A stretch of DNA of 23,551 nucleotides from a virus. Made by a program: the position numbers and the translations under genes. The stretch lies in IMG/VR virus record IMGVR_UViG_3300032116_001320, positions 1 through 23,551 of that record; one strand, written 5' to 3'. Positions 7,428-14,589 of this stretch are shown piece by piece. The notes under the pieces were generated by a model that did no database searches, had not been told where the DNA came from, and saw nothing but the letters and a program-made list of their open reading frames with translations. Numbering within the stretch: the first letter of the stretch is position 1; every line of letters starts with the position of its first letter.

Positions 7428-8139
7428 AGAACCAGTTATAGAATTTGTGGCAGCTAAAAATGGGTATTCAAAAATATTTGACTCTCCAGTTTTAGCTTCT
7501 ACAGTTCTTCCACAATGGTATAAAGATCAAAATTTAAATATTGGTAATAGCATGGCTATTGATTCTAAAACTGGAACAACAGCAAGAACAATTAAAGCTT
7601 GTATGCCAGTATTTGATTTGATGACTGCTGGGTATGTTATTAAAGCACCAGCAGAAATATTGATTAAAAATAATGATTTTGGTGCTCCAGAATCTTCTTG
7701 GTCAATTGATGGAATAAGTTTAATTGAGTCTCATTCAAAAGAACAGTTTAATAAATTTTCTGTTCCAGAAGAATATTTCTCTGGATTTGCACTAAAGTTT
7801 ATTAATCCTTGGATAGTAAAAACTCCACCAGGATATTCAACTATTTTTATGACACCAGCTATGAGAGACGACTTGCCATTTTATTGCATTCCAGCTATTG
7901 TTGATACGGACAAGCATCCTTCTTCAGTAAACTTTCCTTTCTTTATTAAAAAAGGTTTTGAAGGAATTATAGATTATAATACTCCAATAATTCAGATGAT
8001 TCCATTTAAAAGAGAAAACTGGTCTCATAAAATTTTGGAAGCTGATGAAGCACTTGAATATGTTATTTGGCAAAATGCTAAAAGAAAGATTCAGAATAGG
8101 TATAAGACCTTTTTTAGAACAAAGAAAGTTTGGAAATGA
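7420..8139 (+). CDS. Conserved phage protein of unknown function, paralogue A
   Basis: A 239-aa protein starting with GTG inside the end of the previous gene. It is clearly homologous to the following gene: both carry P-x-WYKD near residue 35, [TS]-[IV]-KACMP-x2-D-x2-T-x-GY-x-IK near residue 65, a P-x-GYS motif followed by an R-x-DLP segment, and TPI-x-QM-x-PFKRE-x-W near residue 210. The conserved Cys, Asp, Trp and the IVD-x-D strand suggest a structured, possibly enzymatic domain, but no known catalytic signature is present. The KACMP...GY block distantly recalls proteins annotated as DUF6065; I could not test this. Position directly upstream of two glycosyltransferases suggests a role in making or attaching a virion modification, or in fibre assembly. 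Function unknown. Confidence 0.7.
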   Translation: MAKEPVIEFVAAKNGYSKIFDSPVLASTVLPQWYKDQNLNIGNSMAIDSKTGTTARTIKACMPVFDLMTAGYVIKAPAEILIKNNDFGAPESSWSIDGISLIESHSKEQFNKFSVPEEYFSGFALKFINPWIVKTPPGYSTIFMTPAMRDDLPFYCIPAIVDTDKHPSSVNFPFFIKKGFEGIIDYNTPIIQMIPFKRENWSHKILEADEALEYVIWQNAKRKIQNRYKTFFRTKKVWK

Positions 8140-8846
8140 AAAGTAATAAAAAGATATTTGAAGTTTGGTCAGAAAACGCACAAATTGCTAATAATTGTCC
8201 AGAACCAGTTCCAGCAAAAGAACTTATACCAAAATGGTACAAAGATTTATCTAGATACTCTGTTGGAGACAAGATAAACATAAGTGAAGATGGTGCAGCA
8301 AACATGAGTGTAAAAGCATGCATGCCATTTTTAGATACCCTTACTTCTGGTTACATTATAAAACTACATTGTGATATCTTGGTTGAGTGGACTAGTGAAG
8401 ATAACTTTACAATGAAATGGACTAGCGACATTCCACCGCTTACTCCTAGAGGAAAATCAACAGCAGAATCTATTCCCACTGCTGAAGGATATACTCCATT
8501 CTTACAAGCTTGGGAAATTAGATATCCATTTAGAGCACCAAAAGGATATAGTGTTTTAGTTACTCAGCCTTTTAATAGATTAGATTTGCCAACTCTTGCA
8601 ACTAGTGGCATTGTGGATGCTGATAGAGGAATCGGAACTGGTGGCGTACCTTTTGCACTTAAAAAAAGTTTTTCTGGAATAATTGAAGCTGGTACTCCCA
8701 TATTGCAAATGCTTCCATTCAAAAGAGAAGATTGGAAAAAAGAAAGAGTTGAAGATCCTAAACTAACTCAGTTAGGATTTAGTCCAAGAAACAAAATTAC
8801 TGGATGGTATAAAAATGAACTTTGGCAAAGAAAGAGTTATGAATAA
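8136..8846 (+). CDS. Conserved phage protein of unknown function, paralogue B
   Basis: A 236-aa paralogue of the preceding protein. I chose the ATG at 8136, which overlaps the upstream TGA as ATGA, over a TTG at 8130. It has PKWYKD, SVKACMPFLDTLTSGYIIK, RAPKGYSVLVTQPFN, RLDLP, SGIVDADRG and TPILQMLPFKREDW in the same order as copy A. Copy B adds an EWTSEDNFTMKWTSDIPPL stretch that looks like a beta hairpin and ends in a tryptophan-rich tail (GWYKNELWQRKSYE). Tandem duplication followed by divergence suggests a heteromer or two substrate forms. TAA shares one base with the next ATG. No function can be assigned; see the findings for a hypothesis tied to the downstream glycosyltransferases. Confidence 0.7.
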   Translation: MKSNKKIFEVWSENAQIANNCPEPVPAKELIPKWYKDLSRYSVGDKINISEDGAANMSVKACMPFLDTLTSGYIIKLHCDILVEWTSEDNFTMKWTSDIPPLTPRGKSTAESIPTAEGYTPFLQAWEIRYPFRAPKGYSVLVTQPFNRLDLPTLATSGIVDADRGIGTGGVPFALKKSFSGIIEAGTPILQMLPFKREDWKKERVEDPKLTQLGFSPRNKITGWYKNELWQRKSYE

Positions 8847-9166
8847 TGCTGGATTCAGAAAAGCTTAATGAGTATATTAGAAAACTTGCAAGAACATATG
8901 AAATGATGCAAGAAAGAACTGGTAGACCAAATAAGTATATTTTTCCAGAAGATGTTTATGATGGAGCAGTCAGTATAAATATTGGACTAGCATTACATCC
9001 ATTTGGAGATGTTATAGATTTAGAAAAAGAAAGCATTACAATTAGGTCTGCTTTTTTAATTCCATTTGTTGATGATAAAATATTTAACTTTGGAAAGTTT
9101 GAAGACTTTTATAGAATGGTAGATGCTTGGCATAAACATGAACTTTCTTTTATTAAAGGGGAATAA
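8846..9166 (+). CDS. Small hypothetical phage protein
   Basis: A 106-aa soluble protein of unknown function. It begins with a helical segment (SEKLNEYIRKLARTYEMMQE), followed by RTGRPNKYIFPEDVYDG, a beta-like middle (ALHPFGDVIDLEKESITIRS, FLIPFVDDKIF) and a terminal helix with DAWHKHELSF. There are no cysteines and no recognisable motif. Start and stop each overlap the neighbouring gene by one base (TAATG on both sides), so it is locked into the translational chain running from 7068 to 10706. It is probably functionally linked to the paralogue pair and the glycosyltransferases by this coupling alone. Confidence 0.62.
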   Translation: MLDSEKLNEYIRKLARTYEMMQERTGRPNKYIFPEDVYDGAVSINIGLALHPFGDVIDLEKESITIRSAFLIPFVDDKIFNFGKFEDFYRMVDAWHKHELSFIKGE

Positions 9167-9804
9167 TGAAAAGAGTAGCAATACTTACACCATCTTATGA
9201 TGGCTCTGTTTCTATAGAATATTCTTCAAGTCTTGCAAATTCAGCAATACTTTTAAATAATAATGGATACACTCTAGATCATCTTTATGTAAATGGAGAA
9301 GCCATTGTTCAAAGTGCAAGAAATAAATTATTTTTCAATGCCTACCACAAAGACTATGATTGTGTAGTCTGGATTGATTCAGATATTGAGTGGAATCCAA
9401 AAGATCTTTTAAAATTAGTTAGTAGCCCACTAGATGTAATTGGTGCAACGTATAGAAGAAAAACAATGAAAGAAATGTATGTTGCAAAGGTTTCTAATTT
9501 AATTAGTGGAGATGTGATAGAAGTTGATGGTATTGGTTTTGGATTCTTAAAGATGTCTAGAAAAGTTATTGATTCCCTCTGGAATACAAATGAAAGTTAT
9601 GAAGATGACAAGAGTCTTTGTAAAAATGTTTTTGAAGTAGTTGTAAAAGATGGTCAAATGTATTCTGAAGACTATGTAGCCTGTAAAAAAATCAAAGACT
9701 TAGGTTTCAATGTTTATTTAGATAAAACAATTAATCTTTCTCATAAATCTAAGATTAATCTAATAGGAAGTTTTTTAAATTGGGAAAAACAATATTTAAC
9801 GTAG
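9166..9804 (+). CDS. GT-A fold glycosyltransferase
   Basis: A 212-aa protein with the layout of a small GT-A (GT2-like) glycosyltransferase: an N-terminal Rossmann-like strand MKRVAILTPSYDG, an NGEAIVQSARN helix, and VVWIDSDIEW with the DSD metal/nucleotide-sugar site at residues 71-73. A VIGATYRRK strand, the acceptor-side DGIGFGFL segment (~121-128) and a late SEDYVACKK motif (~167-175) with acidic residues suited to act as catalytic base follow. It would transfer a sugar from a nucleotide donor to a phage or host acceptor in the cytoplasm. AGGGGA just upstream gives a reasonable ribosome site, and its end overlaps the next glycosyltransferase by 25 nt. Sugar and acceptor are unknown; neighbouring fibre proteins are the natural candidates. 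Confidence 0.8.
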   Translation: MKRVAILTPSYDGSVSIEYSSSLANSAILLNNNGYTLDHLYVNGEAIVQSARNKLFFNAYHKDYDCVVWIDSDIEWNPKDLLKLVSSPLDVIGATYRRKTMKEMYVAKVSNLISGDVIEVDGIGFGFLKMSRKVIDSLWNTNESYEDDKSLCKNVFEVVVKDGQMYSEDYVACKKIKDLGFNVYLDKTINLSHKSKINLIGSFLNWEKQYLT

Positions 9805-10706
9805 ACCAGTCTTGGATTGGTGGAACAGAGTTAATGCTTTTAAATCTTGAAGAAAAAGTTTTTTCACAAATCCCAGAATTAAAAGAATGGAACTGGATTG
9901 TTGCTCCAGGAGAAATTAATCTTAGAAAAGATGGTAAAAACATTGCCTATGTTCATCTTGGAGAATTTGAAGGAGATTTAAGTTGGTTACAAAATCCTTT
10001 AGTTGCTCACATTGTATTTGTTTCCTATTATCAATATCAAAGATTTATTGAAAGATACCCTGGAATAGATACATCAAAATGTCATGTATTAAAAAATGCA
10101 ATTGACAGAATTAACTTTCCAGAAAAAGATTACTCATCAAAGATTAAACTAGTATTTCATTCTGAGCCTTATAGAGGGTTGGACCGTCTCCTACTAGCAC
10201 TTAGTCTGTTAAAAGACCTCACAGACATTGAGCTACACGTTTTTGGGGATTTAAATACAACTGTCGTAGACTGGAAGATAGAGTTCCAAGATAAAATAAA
10301 ATTAATGTGTGAGCAAGACGATAGAGTAATTTTGCATGGAAGAAAGTCAAATGAGGAAGTGAGAGAGTTTCTTAAAGAAGCTCACATGTTTGCCTACCCC
10401 TGTACCTGGAGAGAAACATCTTGTATATCTCTAATTGAAGCCATGTCAGCAGGTCTTTATTGCATTACAAATAGTTTTAGTGTTTTGCCAGAAACTGGAA
10501 TAGGGTTTACAAAAGTTTACCCATTTCTAGTAGATCCAGAAAAAGAGGCAAAAGTCCTGGCAGAAGAAATAAAGCATGGAATATATTTATTAAAAACTGA
10601 AAAGTTTCATGCAAAAAGCTATATACCCTTTATTGATAAAGAGTATTCCTGGAGTTCAAGAATTAAACAATGGGAAGACTTTTCTAATAGAATCAACATG
10701 GTATAA
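9780..10706 (+). CDS. GT-B (GT4-like) glycosyltransferase
   Basis: A 308-aa protein with the two halves of a GT-B glycosyltransferase. The N-terminal WIGGTELMLLNLEE (residues 12-25) is the donor/acceptor loop of GT4 enzymes. HVLKNAIDRINFP closes the first domain, and KLVFHSEPYRGLDRLLLALS with ELHVFGD and RVILHGR begins the second. ETSCISLIEAMSAG (~211-224) matches the E-x7-E nucleotide-sugar binding motif. The only start that keeps the GGTEL loop is a TTG at 9780, inside the end of the upstream GT-A gene; the next ATG would delete it. The 25-nt overlap implies tight coupling. It is shorter than typical cellular GT4 enzymes (350-400 aa), as phage versions often are. Acceptor unknown; virion protein glycosylation is likely. 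Confidence 0.8.
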   Translation: MGKTIFNVDQSWIGGTELMLLNLEEKVFSQIPELKEWNWIVAPGEINLRKDGKNIAYVHLGEFEGDLSWLQNPLVAHIVFVSYYQYQRFIERYPGIDTSKCHVLKNAIDRINFPEKDYSSKIKLVFHSEPYRGLDRLLLALSLLKDLTDIELHVFGDLNTTVVDWKIEFQDKIKLMCEQDDRVILHGRKSNEEVREFLKEAHMFAYPCTWRETSCISLIEAMSAGLYCITNSFSVLPETGIGFTKVYPFLVDPEKEAKVLAEEIKHGIYLLKTEKFHAKSYIPFIDKEYSWSSRIKQWEDFSNRINMV

Positions 10707-10707
10707 T
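10699..10707 (+). promoter_or_regulatory. Extended -10 promoter (TGGTATAAT) before second fibre module
   Basis: TGG plus TATAAT overlaps the TAA stop of the glycosyltransferase gene. Predicted transcription start is near 10714, leaving a leader of about 12 nt that holds an AAAGGTGA ribosome site before the ATG at 10726. No -35 match at 17 nt. Confidence 0.45.
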
Positions 10708-10725
10708 ATTGAAAGGTGATTAATA

Positions 10726-11109
10726 ATGGCATTTCCAGGTACATATAATTTTAACTACTATGCTGGTGACACTTTTGAGTTTTTTGTATACCCTAAAAAT
10801 TCTACTGGTGGAGTTTTTGATGATCTTTCCGAATATACTCCTCTTTTCTTAGTAGCAACAGCTAGAGGCTCTGCATCAGCTTCTGTAATTTCTTCTCTTG
10901 ATTCAAACGATGCTCTGGCTACAGTTGAAGATGGAGACCATATTTCTTGCACGATTAAACCAGATGGTGGTAGGCAGCTAACTGCTGGAACGTACTTTTA
11001 TGACGTACAGATTGAAAACACAACAGCTTCAGCTGCTGCATCTTTTGGAAAAGTCTTTACATTACTAACTGGAACAATAAATGTTACACAAGATGTGGCG
11101 GTAACATAA
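10726..11109 (+). CDS. Baseplate / fibre adaptor-like structural protein
   Basis: A 127-aa protein resembling the N-terminal Ig-like domain of phage baseplate upper and fibre proteins. It has FPGTYNFNYYAGDTFEFFVY (a strand with the frequent '[YF]-x-GD-[TS]-F' motif), then LSEYTPLFLVATARGSAS, DGDHISCTIKP, and LTAGTYFYDVQIEN followed by KVFTLLTGTINVTQDVAVT. This 'TAGTYxYDVQ...G.V.TLLxGxIxVxxDV' end is common in small phage structural proteins that precede fibre genes. A Shine-Dalgarno AAAGGTG lies 11-17 nt upstream. It begins a three-gene fibre module; the next ATG is 1 nt after its TAA. It probably links the downstream fibre to the baseplate. Confidence 0.7.
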   Translation: MAFPGTYNFNYYAGDTFEFFVYPKNSTGGVFDDLSEYTPLFLVATARGSASASVISSLDSNDALATVEDGDHISCTIKPDGGRQLTAGTYFYDVQIENTTASAAASFGKVFTLLTGTINVTQDVAVT

Positions 11110-11110
11110 T

Positions 11111-11695
11111 ATGGCAATAGATACTATTATATCTAATGATGAATTAGTTGTAGTTGGACCACCTGCCTCAGTATCTGTAAGTGTTGACATTGGTCCACAA
11201 GGAGAAAGAGGTTCTCAGTTCTACTCTGGAGTAGGAACTCCTGCACAGAATGCATCAAGTCTTGTGGATGCAAAAGTAAATGATCTTTACATCAATAGAC
11301 TTCTTGGCGGAAATTATGGAGTAGTCTATAAGCTTAATGCAGTTCCTGGTGGTAGCTCTTGGCAACCAATTTTAAAATTTCAACCTATATCTCATAGCAT
11401 TCAAAAGCTAGTAAACTTTACTTCAGGAACTGGATCGATATCCATTCCTTTAGCAGATTTTTATTCTAATGCTCCAGAAGGTTTGAACGTCAATACTATT
11501 TTAGTCCAGGCAACTGCAGAATTAGATAATCCAGCATTTGTATCCGTTTCTAATAAAGAAATTGCGGATGTGTCTTCTGTTAAAACATTTATTGCAGAAC
11601 TAAAAGGATCTGAGTTCTCTTCTGGATCAGTATCTTTTATATCTTCTTCTGCAACTCCTGTAAACTTTTATATAACTGCTGGAGTAGGTGCTTAA
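11111..11695 (+). CDS. Minor tail / fibre protein with short collagen-like stretch
   Basis: A 194-aa protein whose N-terminal DTIISNDELVVVGPPASVSV leads into DIGPQGERGS, a short collagen-like G-x-y element common near the start of actinophage and cyanophage fibre proteins. Next comes FYSGVGTPAQNASSLVDAKV then NDLYINRL and GVVYKL, a variant of the 'G..Y.n...g.vy.l...sW' attachment module. The C-terminal ~90 residues (SIQKLVNFTSGTGSISIPLA, NVNTILVQATAEL, SFISSSATPVNFYITAGVG) are beta-rich. It is the middle gene of the three-gene module and is probably part of the stalk. No enzymatic motif. Role inferred from modules and neighbours. Confidence 0.68.
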   Translation: MAIDTIISNDELVVVGPPASVSVSVDIGPQGERGSQFYSGVGTPAQNASSLVDAKVNDLYINRLLGGNYGVVYKLNAVPGGSSWQPILKFQPISHSIQKLVNFTSGTGSISIPLADFYSNAPEGLNVNTILVQATAELDNPAFVSVSNKEIADVSSVKTFIAELKGSEFSSGSVSFISSSATPVNFYITAGVGA

Positions 11696-11696
11696 T

Positions 11697-12911
11697 ATGG
11701 CAGAAAAAATAAGTTCTAGCAAAGGCTTTGATGACACAACTTTTGATACATATGTGCCAGAACTAGAAGAAGCTGCAGATATTAGAAATGCCCTTGAGTT
11801 ATTTTTCTATGGAGATTCTACAGATGGAAATACAACTGGAGATGTAAGTCTTCATGCAACTATTGTAGATTTTGATACAAGAATTTCTGCAAATGATGCT
11901 GCTTTTGATGGACATACTGGTGCTATCTCAGACGTACATGGTATTGGTGCAGGTAATCTAGTTGTTGGAACTGGAACAGTTCAAACTTTAACTAATAAAA
12001 CTTTGACAAGTCCAAATATTGCATCTCCATCAATTAGTTCTCCAAATGTTACTGGGACAGCAACCTTGCCTTCAACAACATCTATTGGAAATGTTAGTTC
12101 AACTGAAATTAGTTATTTAGATGGGGTAACATCTTCAATTCAAACACAGATAAATACTAATACCCCAACTGGAATGATTTCAATACACTCTGGTTCAGTT
12201 GCTCCAACTGGATGGCTACTTTGTGATGGAACCTCTTACGGATCTGCTGCATATACAACATTATTTAATGTAATTGGCTATACCTTTGGAGGATCTGGTG
12301 CAAATTTTAATGTTCCAAATTTAAAGGGAAAAGTTGTAGTTGGAATAGATGGTTCTCAAGTAGAATTTGATACTCGTGGTGAAACTGGTGGAACAATGGC
12401 TCACCAACACACAATTGCAGAAAGTAGTGCAATTGGTTCAAGCAATCATGATGGTCACGGTCACAATATGAATTCTCACAGTCATGCAAATTCTATAAGT
12501 GAAACTGGTGCTGGAGATCACGGACACTCTACAAATCAAATTACCAATACTGGAAATTCTGGAAATCATGGTCATACACAAACTGGGTCTGTAACTGCAA
12601 ATAATACTGCAGGAAGAAAAGTAGCTTCTGGTAGTACTTCTAATACACTGCAAGACATAGGTCATGCTCATGCAGATAACTTTGCGGTTTCAGCTGGTGG
12701 AGACCATGATCATGCAATTACTACTACAAACATATCTACTAATTCTGGAAATCATTCACACAGTGTTAGCATAACAAATAATAATAATAATGCACATTCA
12801 GCAATTGCTGGTGGAAGCCATGCCCATACAACTACTGTCCCACAACATACAAGTGATTCATTATCAAATTTACAACCTTATATAGCATTACACTATATAA
12901 TTAAGATATAG
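11697..12911 (+). CDS. Long tail fibre protein with tail-collar domain and His-rich tip (4)
   Basis: A 404-aa protein. I start it at ATG 11697, 1 nt after the upstream stop, rather than the in-frame GTG at 11688. N-terminal helix ELEEAADIRNALELFFYGDS (~20-40) may be the attachment part. Residues ~85-155 are the shaft repeat of aquatic phage fibres (NKTLTSPNIASPSISSPNVT, then EISYLDGVTSSIQTQIN). The collar domain (~158-220) reads IHSGSVAPTGWLLCDGTSYG, AYTTLFNVIG, FNVPNLKGKVVVGID. The tip carries nine HxH motifs and ends LQPYIALHYIIKI. It is the most complete of the four collar/HxH proteins and the likely main fibre. By analogy to T4 gp37, the HxH tip may bind iron; not shown here. Confidence 0.85.
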   Translation: MAEKISSSKGFDDTTFDTYVPELEEAADIRNALELFFYGDSTDGNTTGDVSLHATIVDFDTRISANDAAFDGHTGAISDVHGIGAGNLVVGTGTVQTLTNKTLTSPNIASPSISSPNVTGTATLPSTTSIGNVSSTEISYLDGVTSSIQTQINTNTPTGMISIHSGSVAPTGWLLCDGTSYGSAAYTTLFNVIGYTFGGSGANFNVPNLKGKVVVGIDGSQVEFDTRGETGGTMAHQHTIAESSAIGSSNHDGHGHNMNSHSHANSISETGAGDHGHSTNQITNTGNSGNHGHTQTGSVTANNTAGRKVASGSTSNTLQDIGHAHADNFAVSAGGDHDHAITTTNISTNSGNHSHSVSITNNNNNAHSAIAGGSHAHTTTVPQHTSDSLSNLQPYIALHYIIKI

Positions 12912-12920
12912 GAGAATAAA

Positions 12921-13160
12921 ATGGCTATAAGTTTTAGAAAAGTTGATGAAGTTTCAAAAGAAGCTTCTAATGGATATGATATTTGGGAGTTGTCAAATAA
13001 CTTTGGATCCAATCCAGGGGTAGTTGGATGGTATTTTGTACCAGTTGATACAGATGGAAAAGAATATCATGATGCACTAAGAACTGCAGAACAAAAGTTA
13101 ATAGCTTTGGGTTTAACTGAAATAGAAGTAAAAGCAATAATGGGAAGACAGCTATTTTAA
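12921..13160 (+). CDS. Small hypothetical phage protein
   Basis: A 79-aa soluble protein with an AGGAG ribosome site about 7 nt upstream of the ATG. Visible features are NGYDIWELSNNFGSNPGVVG, WYFVPVDTDGKEYHDALRTA and a C-terminal helix (EQKLIALGLTEIEVKAIMGR). No family recognised. It lies between the main fibre gene and the holin-like gene, and is the last gene before the strongest promoter, so it probably ends the fibre transcription unit. A chaperone for the fibre is conceivable from size and position, without sequence support. Confidence 0.6.
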   Translation: MAISFRKVDEVSKEASNGYDIWELSNNFGSNPGVVGWYFVPVDTDGKEYHDALRTAEQKLIALGLTEIEVKAIMGRQLF

Positions 13161-13167
13161 TCTAGTC

Positions 13168-13196
13168 TTGACAATATTAATTTTTTAAGATATACT
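13168..13196 (+). promoter_or_regulatory. Near-consensus sigma70-type promoter
   Basis: TTGACA (13168-13173), a 17-nt AT-rich spacer, and TATACT (13191-13196): a perfect -35, a 5/6 -10 and the optimal spacing. Predicted start near 13203, followed by a 25-nt leader with AGGAG at 13216-13220, 7 nt before the ATG at 13228. It is the only full two-box promoter in the window and drives the holin-like gene. Confidence 0.75.
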
Positions 13197-13227
13197 TTTA
13201 CAAAGTACTATAGACAGGAGAATTAAC

Positions 13228-13491
13228 ATGGTACTCAAGTTAACAAAGTCACAAAAAGAAATGTTGCAATCGTATGGTCGCTCATTTTTAGGTGCAGCAC
13301 TTGCACTATATATGTCAGGAAATACTGATCCATATACATATGTCTACGCTTTGGTAGCTGCATTTGCTCCAGTTGCAATCAGATTCTTTAATAAGAATGA
13401 TATTGCATTTGGAAAGATTTCTGGAAACTCAACTCCAGAAGAAGTTGCAGCAGAAGTTGTTAAGGCAGCTAAGAAAGTTACAAAGAAGTAA
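13228..13491 (+). CDS. Holin-like small membrane protein
   Basis: An 87-aa protein with two likely membrane segments: residues ~16-30 (YGRSFLGAALALYMS) and ~36-53 (YTYVYALVAAFAPVAIRF), joined by a GNTDP turn, and a lysine-rich helical tail (EEVAAEVVKAAKKVTKK). The R-S-[FA]-x-[GA]-A-x-[AL]-[AL]-x-[YL]-x-SG-[NE]-TDP...P-[VL]-[AL]-[IL]-R-[FY]-x-N pattern is that of small phage holins of cyanophages and actinophages. Such proteins accumulate in the host inner membrane and permeabilise it, letting endolysin reach the wall. It has its own near-consensus promoter and good Shine-Dalgarno, consistent with tightly timed expression. No endolysin follows directly. It could alternatively be another small membrane protein; holin is the best call. 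Confidence 0.7.
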   Translation: MVLKLTKSQKEMLQSYGRSFLGAALALYMSGNTDPYTYVYALVAAFAPVAIRFFNKNDIAFGKISGNSTPEEVAAEVVKAAKKVTKK

Positions 13492-13497
13492 CAACCT

Positions 13498-14589
13498 ATG
13501 CCAACTCCGACAATTGCTTTTCTAACTTATGACTGGTCATTTGGTGTAAAACCATTACAACCAAACGGCTGTGGTTGGTATAGATGTTACTTGCCAATGA
13601 AGCAATTGAAGGAGCATGGTTGGGAAAGTGGAATTGGTCTTCCAGGATTTAGTGAAGAACACGCTTTTGGAATTTTATTACCAGAAGAAAAAGCAATCCA
13701 TGGTTGGGATATTGTTGTTTTAAAACTTATTATGCTTGAAAGATTTGTTGACCATGTTAAAAGAGCAAGGGAGCTTGGTCAAAAGATTGTTGTTGATATT
13801 GATGATCATATGGAAGGTCTTGAAGAAACAAATCTTGCCTATAAAACAACAAGTCCAGAATCTAATCCAAATAATAATAGAGATCATTATGTTGCAATTA
13901 TGGATCAGGCAGATGCTTTAATTACATCTACCCCATTCCTGTATGATTTTTATAAAGCAAAATATCCAGAAAAGCCAATATTTATTGTAAGAAATGGCAT
14001 TGATCTTGAGCGATGGAATATGCGAAATGATCATAAGGGCTGGCTCCCTACTTTTGGTTGGGTTGGTGCAACCCCATGGAGATCTGGAGATCTAGAAACC
14101 CTCAATCCATTCTTTGGAGAATTTTTAAAACAAAAACATTTAAAGTTTCATCATGCAGGAAATATTATTAATGCTCCAACTGCAGCACAACAAATTGGAA
14201 TTGATAAGAGATTATGCACAGTAGAGCCTATGAAAACAATGCTAGGCGTTCCAGAACTTTATAGAAAAATGGATGTTGGAATTGTTCCATTAAGAGATGT
14301 GCCATTTAATCATGCTAAGTCATACCTTAAAGGTCTAGAAAATGCAGCAGCAGGAATTCCTTTTATCGCATCTGGCGGTCTTCCAGAATATCAACTATTT
14401 GCTGATTCTGGAGTTGGAAGAATTGCAAATACACCTGATGAGTGGATTGGTCATATGACAGAACTTTTAAATCCAAAAACAAGGCTTGAAGAAAGAACCA
14501 AGAATCGTGAAATCATAACTGAGCAATTCTCTATGAAGCAAAGAGGTTATGACTGGGATGAAGTATTAAGAAAAATTCTTGCACTATAA
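13498..14589 (+). CDS. GT-B glycosyltransferase (group 1-like)
   Basis: A 363-aa protein, full length for a phage GT-B glycosyltransferase. The N-terminal domain has IAFLTYDWSFGVKPL, GCGWYRCYLPMKQL (residues 24-37, acceptor loop) and KIVVDIDDH (96-104), a motif common in phage glycosyltransferases of this group. ADALITSTPFL and IFIVRNGIDLERW close that half. The C-terminal half has FGWVGATPWRSGDL, VGIVPLRDVPFN and KSYLKGLENAAAGIPFIASG (273-292), the nucleotide-sugar binding loop with Glu280. It transfers an activated sugar to an unknown acceptor. Only 6 nt separate it from the holin-like gene and no Shine-Dalgarno is seen, so coupling or read-through is likely. It is quite different from the GT-B at 9780 and probably has another substrate. 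Confidence 0.82.
   Translation: MPTPTIAFLTYDWSFGVKPLQPNGCGWYRCYLPMKQLKEHGWESGIGLPGFSEEHAFGILLPEEKAIHGWDIVVLKLIMLERFVDHVKRARELGQKIVVDIDDHMEGLEETNLAYKTTSPESNPNNNRDHYVAIMDQADALITSTPFLYDFYKAKYPEKPIFIVRNGIDLERWNMRNDHKGWLPTFGWVGATPWRSGDLETLNPFFGEFLKQKHLKFHHAGNIINAPTAAQQIGIDKRLCTVEPMKTMLGVPELYRKMDVGIVPLRDVPFNHAKSYLKGLENAAAGIPFIASGGLPEYQLFADSGVGRIANTPDEWIGHMTELLNPKTRLEERTKNREIITEQFSMKQRGYDWDEVLRKILAL

Noticed and set aside
8130-8132. TTG as start of paralogue B
   Set aside because: ATG at 8136 forms a classical ATGA overlap with the previous stop and adds only two residues difference.
11688-11690. GTG as start of the long collar fibre gene
   Set aside because: ATG at 11697 directly after the upstream TAA matches the junction style of neighbouring genes.
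13161-13227. Possible small RNA or tRNA in the 67-nt gap
   Set aside because: The gap is explained by a promoter, short leader and ribosome site; no cloverleaf can be formed.
14579-14581. TTG as start of the amidase-like gene
   Set aside because: It lies within the end of the previous gene; ATG at 14597 fits the leaderless spacing and begins a normal protein.
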